From Prostheceraeus crozeri (lineage: Eukaryota; Platyhelminthes; Polycladida; Euryleptidae), in assembly GCA_907163375.1 (NCBI GenBank), contig CAJQUW010008587.1, positions 720,525 to 784,524 of the forward strand: 64,000 nucleotides of DNA. The letters run 5' to 3'. Each line of letters begins with the position of its first letter. Position 1 is the first letter of the stretch. Below the pieces are notes generated by a model. It saw nothing but the letters and a program-made list of their open reading frames with translations, did not search any database and had not been told where the DNA came from. The position numbers and the translations under genes were made by a program. Below, piece by piece: positions 28,201 through 40,800 of the stretch.

Positions 28201-31200
28201 TCTAAACATGACACAAAGCAGATTTAGGGGTCTTGAGATTGCTCTAAAGTGCAATCATGCAACGTAGATGCACGATCTCTTGTCTTACTGATTGATTACG
28301 TGTCTTCATCATGCTGAAGAAACAAAGGGAATATATTACAATTTTAAAACGAGAATGCCATGAAAACTTGTCACTGGGTTACAAAGACTGACAATGAACG
28401 CGATATATGAAACGTGTACAAGTCATAGAGCAAGTATGTATCAGGTAGAATGTTAACTCAAAAAATATTAGAATGCAGTAAAAATTTTTGTATCAAAAGA
28501 TTCAGTTATATGCGGAGATAATACTCTTGATGTCTAGAAATGATTGATCACTTTATGAAAAGGTTGACTTTTGAAAATTATTTGTGCTTGCATACTCGCG
28601 ATTTGGTTCTTCAGATTCTGTTAATTTAGACACTTGTTCATGTCATTAAATAGCTGACTGCATTCTGTGGACAGCAGAATTGATTTATAAATGGTTGGAA
28701 TTGAATGGTCATGCCTTTATTTGCTTTGTTTGAATATTGTTGCAGACATTTTATGTGTATATGTTAAAGTCAATTATAACCGTTGTCCTTGATTATGACA
28801 TTTTACTCGCCAGTGTTAAGTAACTTGTGACGTGATCAATCGCAAGAAAGTACTCATATTAACCAGGCTGTCTCATAGCAATAGTCACTTCCATCGAATT
28901 AATTAGGAATATTACCTCTCGAAGGTAATTAATGACTGGAAGCAAGGTTGAGAAAAAATCTGTATTATTGGGCATACCAGATACAAGTTTTGGGCCAAAA
29001 CTTGGGGTCAAACTCCAAAACCCAAGCTCTAAATGAATGAAATCAAGTAAACGAGGTGCATTCTTTGTATTTTGTGCTGACATAAAGATTCTTCTATGGG
29101 CCAGAATTCCTTTTGGGCCCATGTGAAGTGTGGTATTAGTGGGAAACGATTTATTATTGCAATAACTTTAATTAGTAGCCTAAGTACGTACATGTTTTCT
29201 TTTAATTTAGCTTACACTGATATAGTGACTAATTGAAGATCTTTGATTTAATTATGATTGAGTTGCACATTGCTCATAGCAAAGCAATTGTTTTCATTTT
29301 ATCATTCAGAAATATAAACAAACTTGATAAACTTGTAGCTGCGCAGTAAGTGCATGGTTAAACATGTTTAGAATTCGAAATCGGAATGAATTTATTTTTG
29401 GATAAATGACGGCTATCGCAGAAAGTTAAGGGTGCGAAGATAACTGCGAAGATATGAAAAATGCGGAATATATAAAAATTCAATGTGTACAAATGCAACA
29501 AAATACATGTAGGCCTACAGTAGATACAATATGTATGAACTGTCAATGCGCGGTATTGTCAAGCCCAGAATGAAATAGCTAATAATCACAAGTATTTCAT
29601 TTTTGAAATATTTTGTGAATCCAGTGGAAATTTGATAAAATATCAGAACTTTATGCTCTTATCCTGTGGCTCTCCTTAGATTCAGATCAAAAGATTAATT
29701 TTTGCAACTTGATATGTATATATTCAGCATTAATAGAAAACCCAAGTTTTGTATCTCTTACTCAAGGGTCCACCAAAAACCTAAGTTTGACCCAAAACCC
29801 AAGGTCCAACCTTGCTGGAAGGATTGCTAAAATATTGTTTTCTCTTCTGTATTGCTGTCATTGTCAATCAACTCCTTGATAATTTCTCCAAAACAGCAAA
29901 GAATTGCAAATCTCACATATGATGCTACGTAACAAGAGTTCATTTAATAAAATCGAAACTGTATTCAAATTGGGAATATAATTGATACTGGACTAACAAA
30001 TTTACTTACTCTATGGTGCAAGTGCTGTATAACAATTTTGCAGATAATGCTAGCAGCTATTATCAATTTTCAAGTGAGTCCGGAGGCGCATGTTCATTGC
30101 ATGATTTCGGGATTGCATTCACCATGTAGAAGTTTCATTTTTTCTCATATGAATGGTCAATATGGATCTGATTGGATGTGCATTTCAATTTCAGCATCAA
30201 TATTTAAACAATGATGTCAATTGACAAAAAATTAAAACACATGCAAAATACAAAATATTACGTAATACATTAATCATCGCCTCAACCAAATGAATATATT
30301 ATTCGTCGAACAACATTTATTTACTTAACAACATATCAACATATTTTAACCTGGAGGTATCAACATGTACATGTATTAGCAGCTCAAAAGTATCAGGAGT
30401 TTCATGGCTATTGACTGGTCATGCTCAACGAACTATATTCTACTAATAGAAAATTGAGTAATATCAAATTCTGCAAGAGAAACTGTCTCGAAATCCTCTT
30501 TATAGTTCGCAAATCGTATTACTTTGTCAACTATGAGAGCATTACTTCAAGTGTTCATAAATGCAGAAAATTAGAATAAAAGTAATTCCATTTGTCATGA
30601 ATATTGCTTTATAAGCATGCGCTATAGGTTACCTCAGTAGATCGAAGTACAATCTCAACAGTTACATGTCCACTATGAACAGTTCAACATATTTTGCATT
30701 CTTGGCGTCACCGGTAGTAGGCACATTTCAGCCAGTCGAGTTGAAGCTGCGTTTAGGGCATGCACACACAGGGCGCCTATTGACTCTAAGGTCATTGCAT
30801 GATCTTGAGAGACATTAGCCAATAAAGCTCATACAGAGCGGATGGTAATAATTCAATACTGTATTCAAATATTAATGAGCCTGTGCTACTCTTTCATAGT
30901 TTACTAGTAATATAGCTATTGATAGCTGTTGAGATTCTTAAAAAATATCCCTTTCAACATTCATAGCATCTACTTCTGATTTTCATGATGATGTCATCCT
31001 TTATTTACAATTCAGTGGATGGGACGGAGATTACATCAATTATCTCGGCAAGGCAGGAAATAACTGTGACACAGACATCGCCTACCAACACCAACAATTA
31101 TACAAACAAAGCCTTTACGAGTAAATTCCTGTGTGGATCAATAACTCTGTTATTTTTTATCCCCAGGGTTCGCCCAAATTTGACATTCAGAAATATTTTG

Positions 31201-34200
31201 TTACTTCTTCGAGTGAAGAAATGTAATTGTTAAGCCTTCTTTGGAATGCAAGTGTCTAAAAAACGAAGAAAAATGAACGGAATGTCTCAAGTCGTTGCTG
31301 AAAGGAGTCTAAGATATTTCTGAATTTCAAATTGGTGAAAGTACCGCAAATATTAATGCTGGTAGAAGTTTTATCTCTTCAGCCTTCGGTAGTGCTTTGC
31401 ATTGTTTATGGAATTTATTATTGGTGGCTGAAATGCAGTAATTTTATAACATTTAAGATAATAATTAGACAAAATAGAAGAACAAGTGAGTTGAATTTCA
31501 TACTCTTCAAAAACAATTCGCAGATCATTTGATTAATTAAATAATAAATGTTGGTTGAGAAATTTAACCAAGATGTAGATAAAGCAGCAAAGGGCCTTCA
31601 TTTGAATTCATCATTTAAAGTAGGAAATTGAAGTAATGGTACTACTTTTATTATTCTAATTGATCTTTCGAAACAAACATATTACAACGACTAAGTGACG
31701 TTGTCATCCGGGCACATATCATAAAAGGAGATATTGGCTATTGAACAGCATGATGTCAAAATTTCAAAAGATGATAACTGTAACACTAGGCTGTGGCTTT
31801 GAGAAATTCATACGTATGCGATTATACGACAATAGAATGTGAATCGAATTCTTCTATAAGTAGAACGATGTAGAGTCGGATTTGCCACCGATCACAGTGA
31901 TGAGACATGTATTAACCGCATGCTTACACCGATTATAAAAAATATTGATCTGACTAAATAATTAATTAGAGAATTATGTATATCATCATGAAACCTATAG
32001 AAAGTGTAAAACATTTATAAAATATTTAAATCACGACATTATCAGAAGAGTAAAAAAGGAAAAATAAATAAAGGGATAACATTCTTTTTCCTTTTTACCC
32101 TTCTGATTATGTCGTGATTTAAAGATTTTATTAATGTTTTATACTTTTACAAGTCTCATGATGATATTTATAATTATGCAATTGATTATTTAGTCAGATC
32201 AATATTTTTTGAAATCGGTAGCATGTAGCCGGCTTCTAGTTGTCTCATGACCGTGATCGGCGATAAATCCAATCCTATATCTTTATATTTATGGAAACCT
32301 TCACATTCTATTGTCGTATAATCGTATAAGTATGGATTTCTCAAATCAACAGCCTAGTACTACCAACATCTAATTTTGTATCTTCACCCTTTCAAATTTT
32401 GAGCTCATGTTTTTGAATAGTTAGTATTTCCTTTTATGATATGTGCACTGATGATAACGACGCTTAGTCTTTGAAATAGATCGGCTATAAAAAAAGATGA
32501 AAAAAACAACACCATTGCTTCAATTTCCTACTTGACATTACCAGATGTGGATTGCTTGACATAAAGCAAATGTTCTCTATGCGAATCATGAATGAAACCA
32601 CTCATGAGCATAAATATCAAATTGTTTTGACTTAAAATTAGAGTCAACATCCTCCTAGTCGGCAGTCGTCGTAAATTCAGAACACAGCTTATTTTCTTAA
32701 AGTTTCGTGTTTGTTAAATTACTAATAGGACGAAATTGTGAATGGGACATGTAGCGTCACTTACATTTCTATTATTCAGGAAAACATAGATATTTAAGAC
32801 ATCTGTAATTGGGCATTGACTATAAGCTCAAGTGATGAAATGAATTCTGGGCTCCCTGTGCTGTCAACGTTGAAGCAGAACACAAGTGGCTACTGTACAG
32901 ATAACTTGTGGACAAACTTAGGACATTATTTCCATTTGCTTCTCAAAAACAGTATATTTCAAGATAACCTTTCGCTTGGCAATGGAGACGTAGTTTCATA
33001 TGAGTCCGATATATAAACAAAAAAAAGCCTTGTGAGAAAATTCATTGATCATGGTCAGCTATTGCATCAGATTGCTATCCATATATCCTGAAGATTATCA
33101 TAGGTAGCGTTTTGTATCATAAAAGTATCGGCTGGTGTTTCTGTTCTTCATTGCACATGATCACATCAGCATTATAATGAATAATAAAGTTTGAACAGAG
33201 TTTATTCGCAAACATGTTTCTGTGGCGTCGTGTGCCCCACCACTCCAGTGTAGAGAAGATTTGCATAGTCAAAAAAATAAAAAAAAAAATAAAAAAGACG
33301 TTGACGAATGCTCTGCTCTTTCCCTCGTATACAATACTCTTGTGAGCTATGCAATAAAAGCTAACTTCGGAGACTCGTCGCCACCACAAAAAGATTTAAA
33401 ACAACACTTAAAAAGGACGACCACATCCGAACTTCATCCGAACGAGCATATATACCAAAGAAAGAAAATTTCAAAATAATGATGAAAACGCCATACACTA
33501 AAATTGCTGAATCGCTATACATCAAATCTTTCACCAACAAGAATCAACTGATGAACAAACAACACAAATACATCCAACTTTTACTTTATTTTATTTATTG
33601 ATTTTGTTGTATTTGTATCAAAACTAAACTATTACTCTATCTCTATTCTATTATATCTGATGATGGATGGTGGACCGCCACAGAAACAGAAAACAAAACA
33701 TGTTTTAAAATTTAAACTCTGTTCTCTCTTCCCTCTCTCAAATAATAAAGTTCTTAGGTGATGATATCAAATAATAGAGGAATTGTCTCCGATGACGAAG
33801 AGGGAGTATCATTCCATTTTCATTGCTTTATCAAATGATCAATGGCTTTCCAGATTTGCGCAATTTAGTTATATAAGTCTGCTTTCCTACAGGTTGCGAC
33901 AAAGTTTGTGGATGATATGATGACTAATTTGATCTATTTGTTCTACTATCACGCACTGACTTATGCGTTTATAATACTTTGAACTACTGGCAACGGTGCG
34001 ACGACTAAAGTAGTCAGATGAATTATCATGAAATGTAGGCATGCATTTGTGTCGCCTACAAATTCGAGAAATATGTGCATTTGTATTGCTGCGACTCATA
34101 ACAATGTACAAAGTGCACGTATTACCTAGAAAATGTTACAAAAGATCTCCTGTAACTTCAATGAATTATTGACTAGTTGAACAAGTAAAACACAAATGAG

Positions 34201-37200
34201 ATTGAAGACAATTTGATTCTAATACAAGGCTGGTATCAACTTTTAAAAGAACATCAGGAATAATTGTCTTGGGGATTCATCTAAGTTTTGATGCTTGTTT
34301 ATGTTGTTCATGCCGACTCATTCTGTCCAAAGCTTTACCGACAGGATGATTCCCGAGCCACTTTTGAACTTGTCTTGGCACCTAACTTGATCATCATGGA
34401 GAAACTGTCTTTAACGCTAATTTTACAGGCAGAAGAGATAGAATATTATCATTGAAACTTTTGCTGAAGAGCCTTGTAGAACGTGTTTTTAGTCATTATA
34501 ACATCCACAGACCTTGGTTACGGGTTAGTAACTCCTCTCCACATGGTTATTACAGAAAACATTTATTGATTGAGATTTCGCGTTTGTGTTTTTAGACGAT
34601 GAAGGGTACTCCGAAAACGACAGCTATCCGAAGACGTCAGTTGTTCAGATGCACACCAGTCAAGATGGCAGCAAGATTGACCTTCAGTCTACAGTGGCAA
34701 AGTCAGAATTCCTCGCAACGGGAGCCAAGAGTTTCTCAATGGCTTCGAAATCCCTCACGGGAGGGTCTCAAGGCGGATCACGACAAGGAACCCCTGTTGA
34801 TAACAGGAACATGCCTCATCGGGAATCAGTGTCAAGTCGATTGAGCAAGGTAAATTACCTGCAGAGTTCAAAGTATTAAACATTTTGGGTTTAGAGTTGT
34901 TAAATTCGTTACACATGTTTGAACAGCCTTCATACGTGTACACTCGCAACCCTCACTAGAGGTTAGGGTTGGCACCAGATTCGAACCCTTGATCTACTGG
35001 GCCACTGTGAACCTTTTCCACCTAACTTTTCCTACAACCGAACTTAAGTATCGCTTGTTATCATAAACACGTAATTTAGCAATAGGTATTACCATTATTA
35101 CTGTATGGTCCAGAAAAAATTAATCTGCGATGAGAATCTGTATAAACAACCATGAAGTCCAGAATAAGAGCTAAGTTTCTTAGTATTCTGCTCTGAGTAG
35201 GCCTACTGACCAGGTGTTAAACTTCTGACCGCTGCTCATCGATAGAAGTTGTACTAATCGTGCAAATAACATTGATTTAAGACTGATGCAATGCGCCCTT
35301 TTCTCTGTAGAAAATGTTATGATCCTCAAAAGAAGAACACTTAATCCAATTTTTAACTAAAAAGTATTCAATCAATTTAGCAACCAATGGCAGAGCTCCG
35401 TGATCGCAGCTCTGTACACAGTAAATAGCGCTGCTACTATATCCCTTAACTATTTTCACTATCAGTAGGCCTACATGTATTTGAACGGTTAACAAAAATC
35501 ACTGTCAGCGCCTGAGAACAACTGCTAAATACTCCAAAAGATATAAACCACAAATTTACACGATGCTCAACTGTTCATGATTTGTAAATATTTTTGCTAT
35601 ACCAAGTGATGCTGTCCAGTTATTAAATTGATATTTGTCACATTTTAATAACTAAATCTTGAAGTGCTTGTATTTAGGAAAGTAGGTTTAATCAACACAT
35701 AATTCTAATTCATTTGCCAAAGGATTAAGAAACTGGAAAATAATTCTTCTTTAACATTTTTTGTTCAATTTTATTTCTAATAATTACGGCTTCTGAGATT
35801 TGCCGCTCCATTGTGGTATTATGAGGCACTCCTGTAACGTTCATGTTTAAGTTTTATTAAATTCCTTCATGCTGGTTTTCATAGTGTCTCTATCACACAG
35901 ATTATTCTTGTTTTTCCTTTAATTGTTTGACGTGTTCATTACCTGTTTTTCTTGCATTTCTCTTAAGATGTCCCTTTCACTCATGATATTTTTGACACCA
36001 GACACTCACAGATTTGATTTTAAAATCATAGTCCTTGTTAGATGAGATCACTGTAGAATAAAAATCTGATTGAGAAGAGCGGTTCGCTGAAATATATTTT
36101 AGAAAAGCAAAAAAAAAATTATTGTCTGCGTGTCGAAATTGATTTTCTTCAATTAAAATGTTATCAAAATCTTTCTATAAAAATTCAGTCATTAAATTGT
36201 TCCTCACTTCATGTGTTCAAAACGTTTCCGAAAAGTTCATCTAAATATTCCCATTTTTCTTCTTCAAATGCTGATAATTTGAATTGAAACAGTCGATTAA
36301 AAGCTCGAAATTTTCTGCTCCCGTGATCTCAGTCTACTTCATGATGGCTACTCCTTCGCTTCTTTGAAGATTGAAAATTTCGTCGGTTTTATCAATGAAT
36401 CTCACGACTACAGCTTCAAGTCAATTGCTTGCAGACGTTTGTCATATCTAATGACATGAGACGACAGCCGAGTTGGATATGAATTTTTAATTGATGGATG
36501 ACGACGATTCATTCCTCGATAGCACAATCTTAATCTTCAATCATGAACAGATACTCACATGATATTTCCATTTACAATGGATTCAACGCGACGATGCTTA
36601 TGTAATACAAAGATTGGAGAATGAGATGTCAAAATAGGAAAATCAATAAGGATTCAATAAATTTGTTATGAAGGTTCCCTCTCAGTTTTGATTGGCTCTA
36701 TTGCAAAGCGTCTATGGAATTTCGAAATGCACTGTGTGTCTCCGTGGCACAGTGGTTAAATGCTTGGTCTAGCGATCTTTTGGTCCTGAGTTCGAGTCCC
36801 GAAAGTGTCATTGGAAGTCGGCAGGAAAGGCATCCGGAAAAAAATTCCCACAACGCTCCGGAAAGGTCTGACTGCGTGTAAGCCTCCAGTGTGGAGGAGC
36901 AGTGACGTCAAAACTTCCTTTACGTCCAACACTCAATGGGGTTAAATCGAGCAGTGAGAGTGAGTGAGTGATTTCGTCGATACATGAAGAGGCTGATCAT
37001 GAAAGTAGTTGATGTTTCACGCATTGTGGTCTTCATTGCACTGTAGATCAAATTCCGGAAAATACCAGAGAAATTAGTGAGAAATAAGAAGATAGCCAAT
37101 ATACAACGAAGATGCGGTGCCAAAAACATTTTCAGATCAGAAAACATTTCAATTCATGAATTTGCAAACTTCAAGCAGAAAACTGATCAGAAATTATAAT

Positions 37201-37794
37201 CTTTGGACAGAAGTACGGCATTGTTCATTAAACATATTTGAACCGAGTACATCAAGCAGTATTTGAACAAAATGACTGTCTCTTCAAAATTTTTTTGTGC
37301 AACCAGTGAATTCTATAACAATAATATTATAATATATTATATTATATATATACAAAAATTATTACGAGGAAAAGCCATAATTCCAACCGATTTCACCCTC
37401 TTGAACGAGGGCTACTCATGTCTGATATATTTATAAAATTCAAAGACCAAAAGAGATCTAAATATGTTAAAGCCATGAGTTATTCCATGACCAGCTCCAT
37501 GTTCAAGAGAGTGAAACGGCTGGAAGTATGGCTTTTCCTCGCAATAATTTTTGTATATACTTATAAAATTTTGTTGACATCTTATTACTTTACCTTTTCT
37601 TATATATCTAAGTTAGATTAGTTGGATGTATATGAAAGATATTTGATTCTGTGAATAAATCATTTATGCCCTTGATAAGCCTGCCACAGGCAGAAGCCGG
37701 TCGGGCTGTTTCAGTTATCTGGCTTGTTTTTCTTTTATCTTTTGGGTGTCGTATTACTTTACATTATTGAATACCATTTTTGATTTAAACCTTT

Positions 37795-37879
<85 letters not shown>

Positions 37880-40800
37880 GACAAGTAACCTGGCAATTGA
37901 TAAATTTACCAAATCTCAACTGATGTAACCACCACGAGACATGTTTCGGCCTGTTCGGCCTCATCAGTCGTGGGTAGGTTTGAACCAGCGACGTCGGAGG
38001 TAGAGGACGTGCAAGCATACCCTCTAACCACAAGGCCACCGGACCATCTGTTGAGAGCGTGAATTAGCCAGGAAGGCACTGCTTTAACGCAGGCACGTGG
38101 AGGGCGGACTGCTTTTTGCAATCACTTAATACCGCATCCGAGATTGAGGCGCTTCACGCAGGCGCTACTCATTACATGTTTAGACAAGTAACCTGGCAAT
38201 TGATAAATTTACCAAATCTCCGGTGGCCTTGTGGTTAGAGGGTATGCTTGCACGTCCTCTAGCTCCAACGTCGCTGGTTCAAACCTACCCACGACTGATG
38301 AGGTCCAACAGGCCGAAACATGTCTCGTGGTGGTTACATCTGTTGAGATTTGGTATATATATATAATATACTAATATGTACATACTCGTGCATTAGCTGT
38401 AGTAAAATGCACTCGCATTATCTATCGCCGCAACGTACTACTAGTGCGATGAATAGTCTCTGAAATCACCATCAACTGAATTTAGTAGTTAGAAGTAAAT
38501 CTAAGTCTGAAGACTTGGACTAAAACTAAGTCTAAACTCAGTTTGTGAGTTCTTTAAATGAATAAATGCAGAAAGCTAAGCTCCATCCTGTCGCAATTGC
38601 ATATCAATTAGGCCTACAGATCTTTTTGAAGCTTCAGCGTCACTACTCCTCCACACTGGGGCTTGGGCGTTGCCGACACAGTCAGACTTTTCTGGAGCGT
38701 TGTGGTACTTTAAGTTTCTTCCTGCCAACTTCCAGTGACACATGTGGGGCTCGACCTCTGGACCAAAAGATCGCTGGGTCAAGCACTTAACCACTGTGCC
38801 ACGGAGACCATGGGAATCATCACGCTCATTTATTCTAATCATCTATTTGATCAATTCCATAACGATTTCATGTACATGTGCATGCAGCATTATAACACTT
38901 GTTTTTTTGACATTCAAAAATTATGACACTCAACTATTTATCTTACAGAACAGTCGGTTGAATACTCCAGCTCAAATAATTCCTTCCAATCAACCTGGCA
39001 GCCGCTCTCAAAGTCGAACCAGTACGCTGATGCCTGCCGTAGCCATAAAAACTCCAGGTGTCAGCCCAGTGCCTGGTGGAGGTACTCCTGATAGTCAGCG
39101 CATGGATACAATGGGTCCAAATGGACCTACCAGTCCTCCCGGTTCTCCGATGCACACCAATGACACAGCTCCATTGATGCCCATGGACAAACCTGGTGCT
39201 GATAATAATGCTGCGACATTATCGCGTCCACCACCCGCTCCTCCCATTGGTGCACAGCCTGGTGCGGTGAGTCATCGGTGATTGGTGTCATATACAGTCA
39301 TGCGGATGCAAGCGCTTGCAGCCCGAATTGGGATGCTTTGAGTAGAAATGAACACCATGGGCATTGTAATAAATTTCGGGTCTCTCAGTAATAAGCAACC
39401 TGTAGAATTAGAGCTTGTAGTAGGGTTGGAATCGGCACGTTTTTTGTCACGTAACATGTAGTGAATATTAGTGCATAAATGCTCAATTAATGAGAATCAA
39501 ATCCATGCAAGCACCAGAGAATGACATTTTGAAAAGCTGGGAACATGCTATCAAAGCAAATATTTGTTGGTTTGCATAAATAACTCCTCTAGCGAACACT
39601 ATTATCTGTAAAAGTCCGAAAAGGTCCGAAGAGCCTTTGAGATGTAGGTCAAAGGTCATTGAGCCCTTGTTCAACAATTGCATTTGCTGGTGAAAAAAAC
39701 TTGTCTCTATACTACGAACAGATGAAAGAAAATTGCAAAAAATCGTTTAAAAAAGAGGCCATTTAAAACTCCATTTGCTTAATTGATCAGCATTTCAAGG
39801 ATCGTCTCACAAAATGCACACTTCAATTACAATAAGGACTTTTGTAGCATCAATTAGTATAGAACTTCAATGAGTAGGCCTACAGCAAATTTAAAATTAA
39901 GAGATTATGTGAAAAGTCAGATATGAAACAGATATAATAGCCAGCACGAATGCGAAATTTCAAAAATAGAAGCGAGCAACAAGAAATAAGAAAAAATAAT
40001 TCATTTTCTGTTTTGATATCAAATTTCATTATTGTATAATTAGAAATTGGAGTTGAAAGAATACACATTAAATGTTGCACTTTTTGAAGATGTTACTTGG
40101 AAAAGTTGGAATTACATATATCAATTTTTTCACTTCTCACATTTTGTAGATGCTTCACAATTTAAATCGTTTTATGACACGCAAAACGGTAAGTCAGATG
40201 CAGCAAGCTGGTCTGTTCACACTAATTCATGGATATTTTATGTCATCGACTTCTGATTTTCCCGAGTTCCCGCAAATGAATCATCTCAGTATCCTGAAGT
40301 CGAGCACCGTTGTAATTTGATTAGTACTAGCCATTATTTTAAAGCCGAAAATATCATTTACAGATTATTGTTACCGCATACACATCGATAGATATTTTCA
40401 TAATGCAACTGCCATTGTAAAAGGTAATATGACACTGAATGTCACAGGAAATATTTCAAATCAAATTATTCAAATTTCAATTCATGTGCAGATTAAGACC
40501 GGATGTGTGCTGAATGCGAATATGGAAGTGTAAACAAATCACAATCAATAGTAGCATTCAGTGAATCGAAAATATAGAGCGCAGCAAATGCTTCCATAGA
40601 TGTTTCGCAGGAAAATCGTATTAGAAATAAGATATTTACGCTATAACAAAAAAATGACAGTATTCTTTTATACTGAGGAAAATGATAGTAGTAAGACGCT
40701 AACTCACCTATTTATCAGAGGAACTATTTTTCAAGGGAAGTTGCTGTAGCGTTTCAAAAGCTCGCCGTACACTTCTTGTAATGCGACTAGTCATGCAAAT

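Larger units (their letters stand above)
22260..31015 (+). other. Ferlin intron between exons 3 and 4
   Basis: An 8.8-kb intron with the palindrome at 22927, the duplicated blocks and the nested insertion, and a family A SINE. 24250-26370 and 26600-28430 are featureless AT-rich sequence to me. Further small linker exons here cannot be excluded because the linker has no conserved sequence to search for. Confidence 0.6.
34850..38948 (+). other. Ferlin intron between exons 5 and 6
   Basis: A 4.1-kb intron with a tRNA-like fragment, SINE A copies 3 and 4, a Penelope-type inverted repeat, the (AT)n tract and the paired hammerhead elements. 35030-36730 is plain AT-rich sequence. Confidence 0.8.

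Noticed and set aside
33222-33479. Lys-rich ORF '[13 protein letters not shown]'
   Set aside because: It comes from an A-rich low-complexity patch, lacks splice signals in the right phase and has no ferlin similarity.
37785-38121. Two minus-strand ORFs near the AT tract
   Set aside because: They translate the microsatellite and the tRNA/hammerhead element, which are non-coding.
38742-39281. 179-codon ORF running into ferlin exon 6
   Set aside because: Only 38949-39266 is exon; the upstream part is intron and SINE that happens to be open in the same frame.
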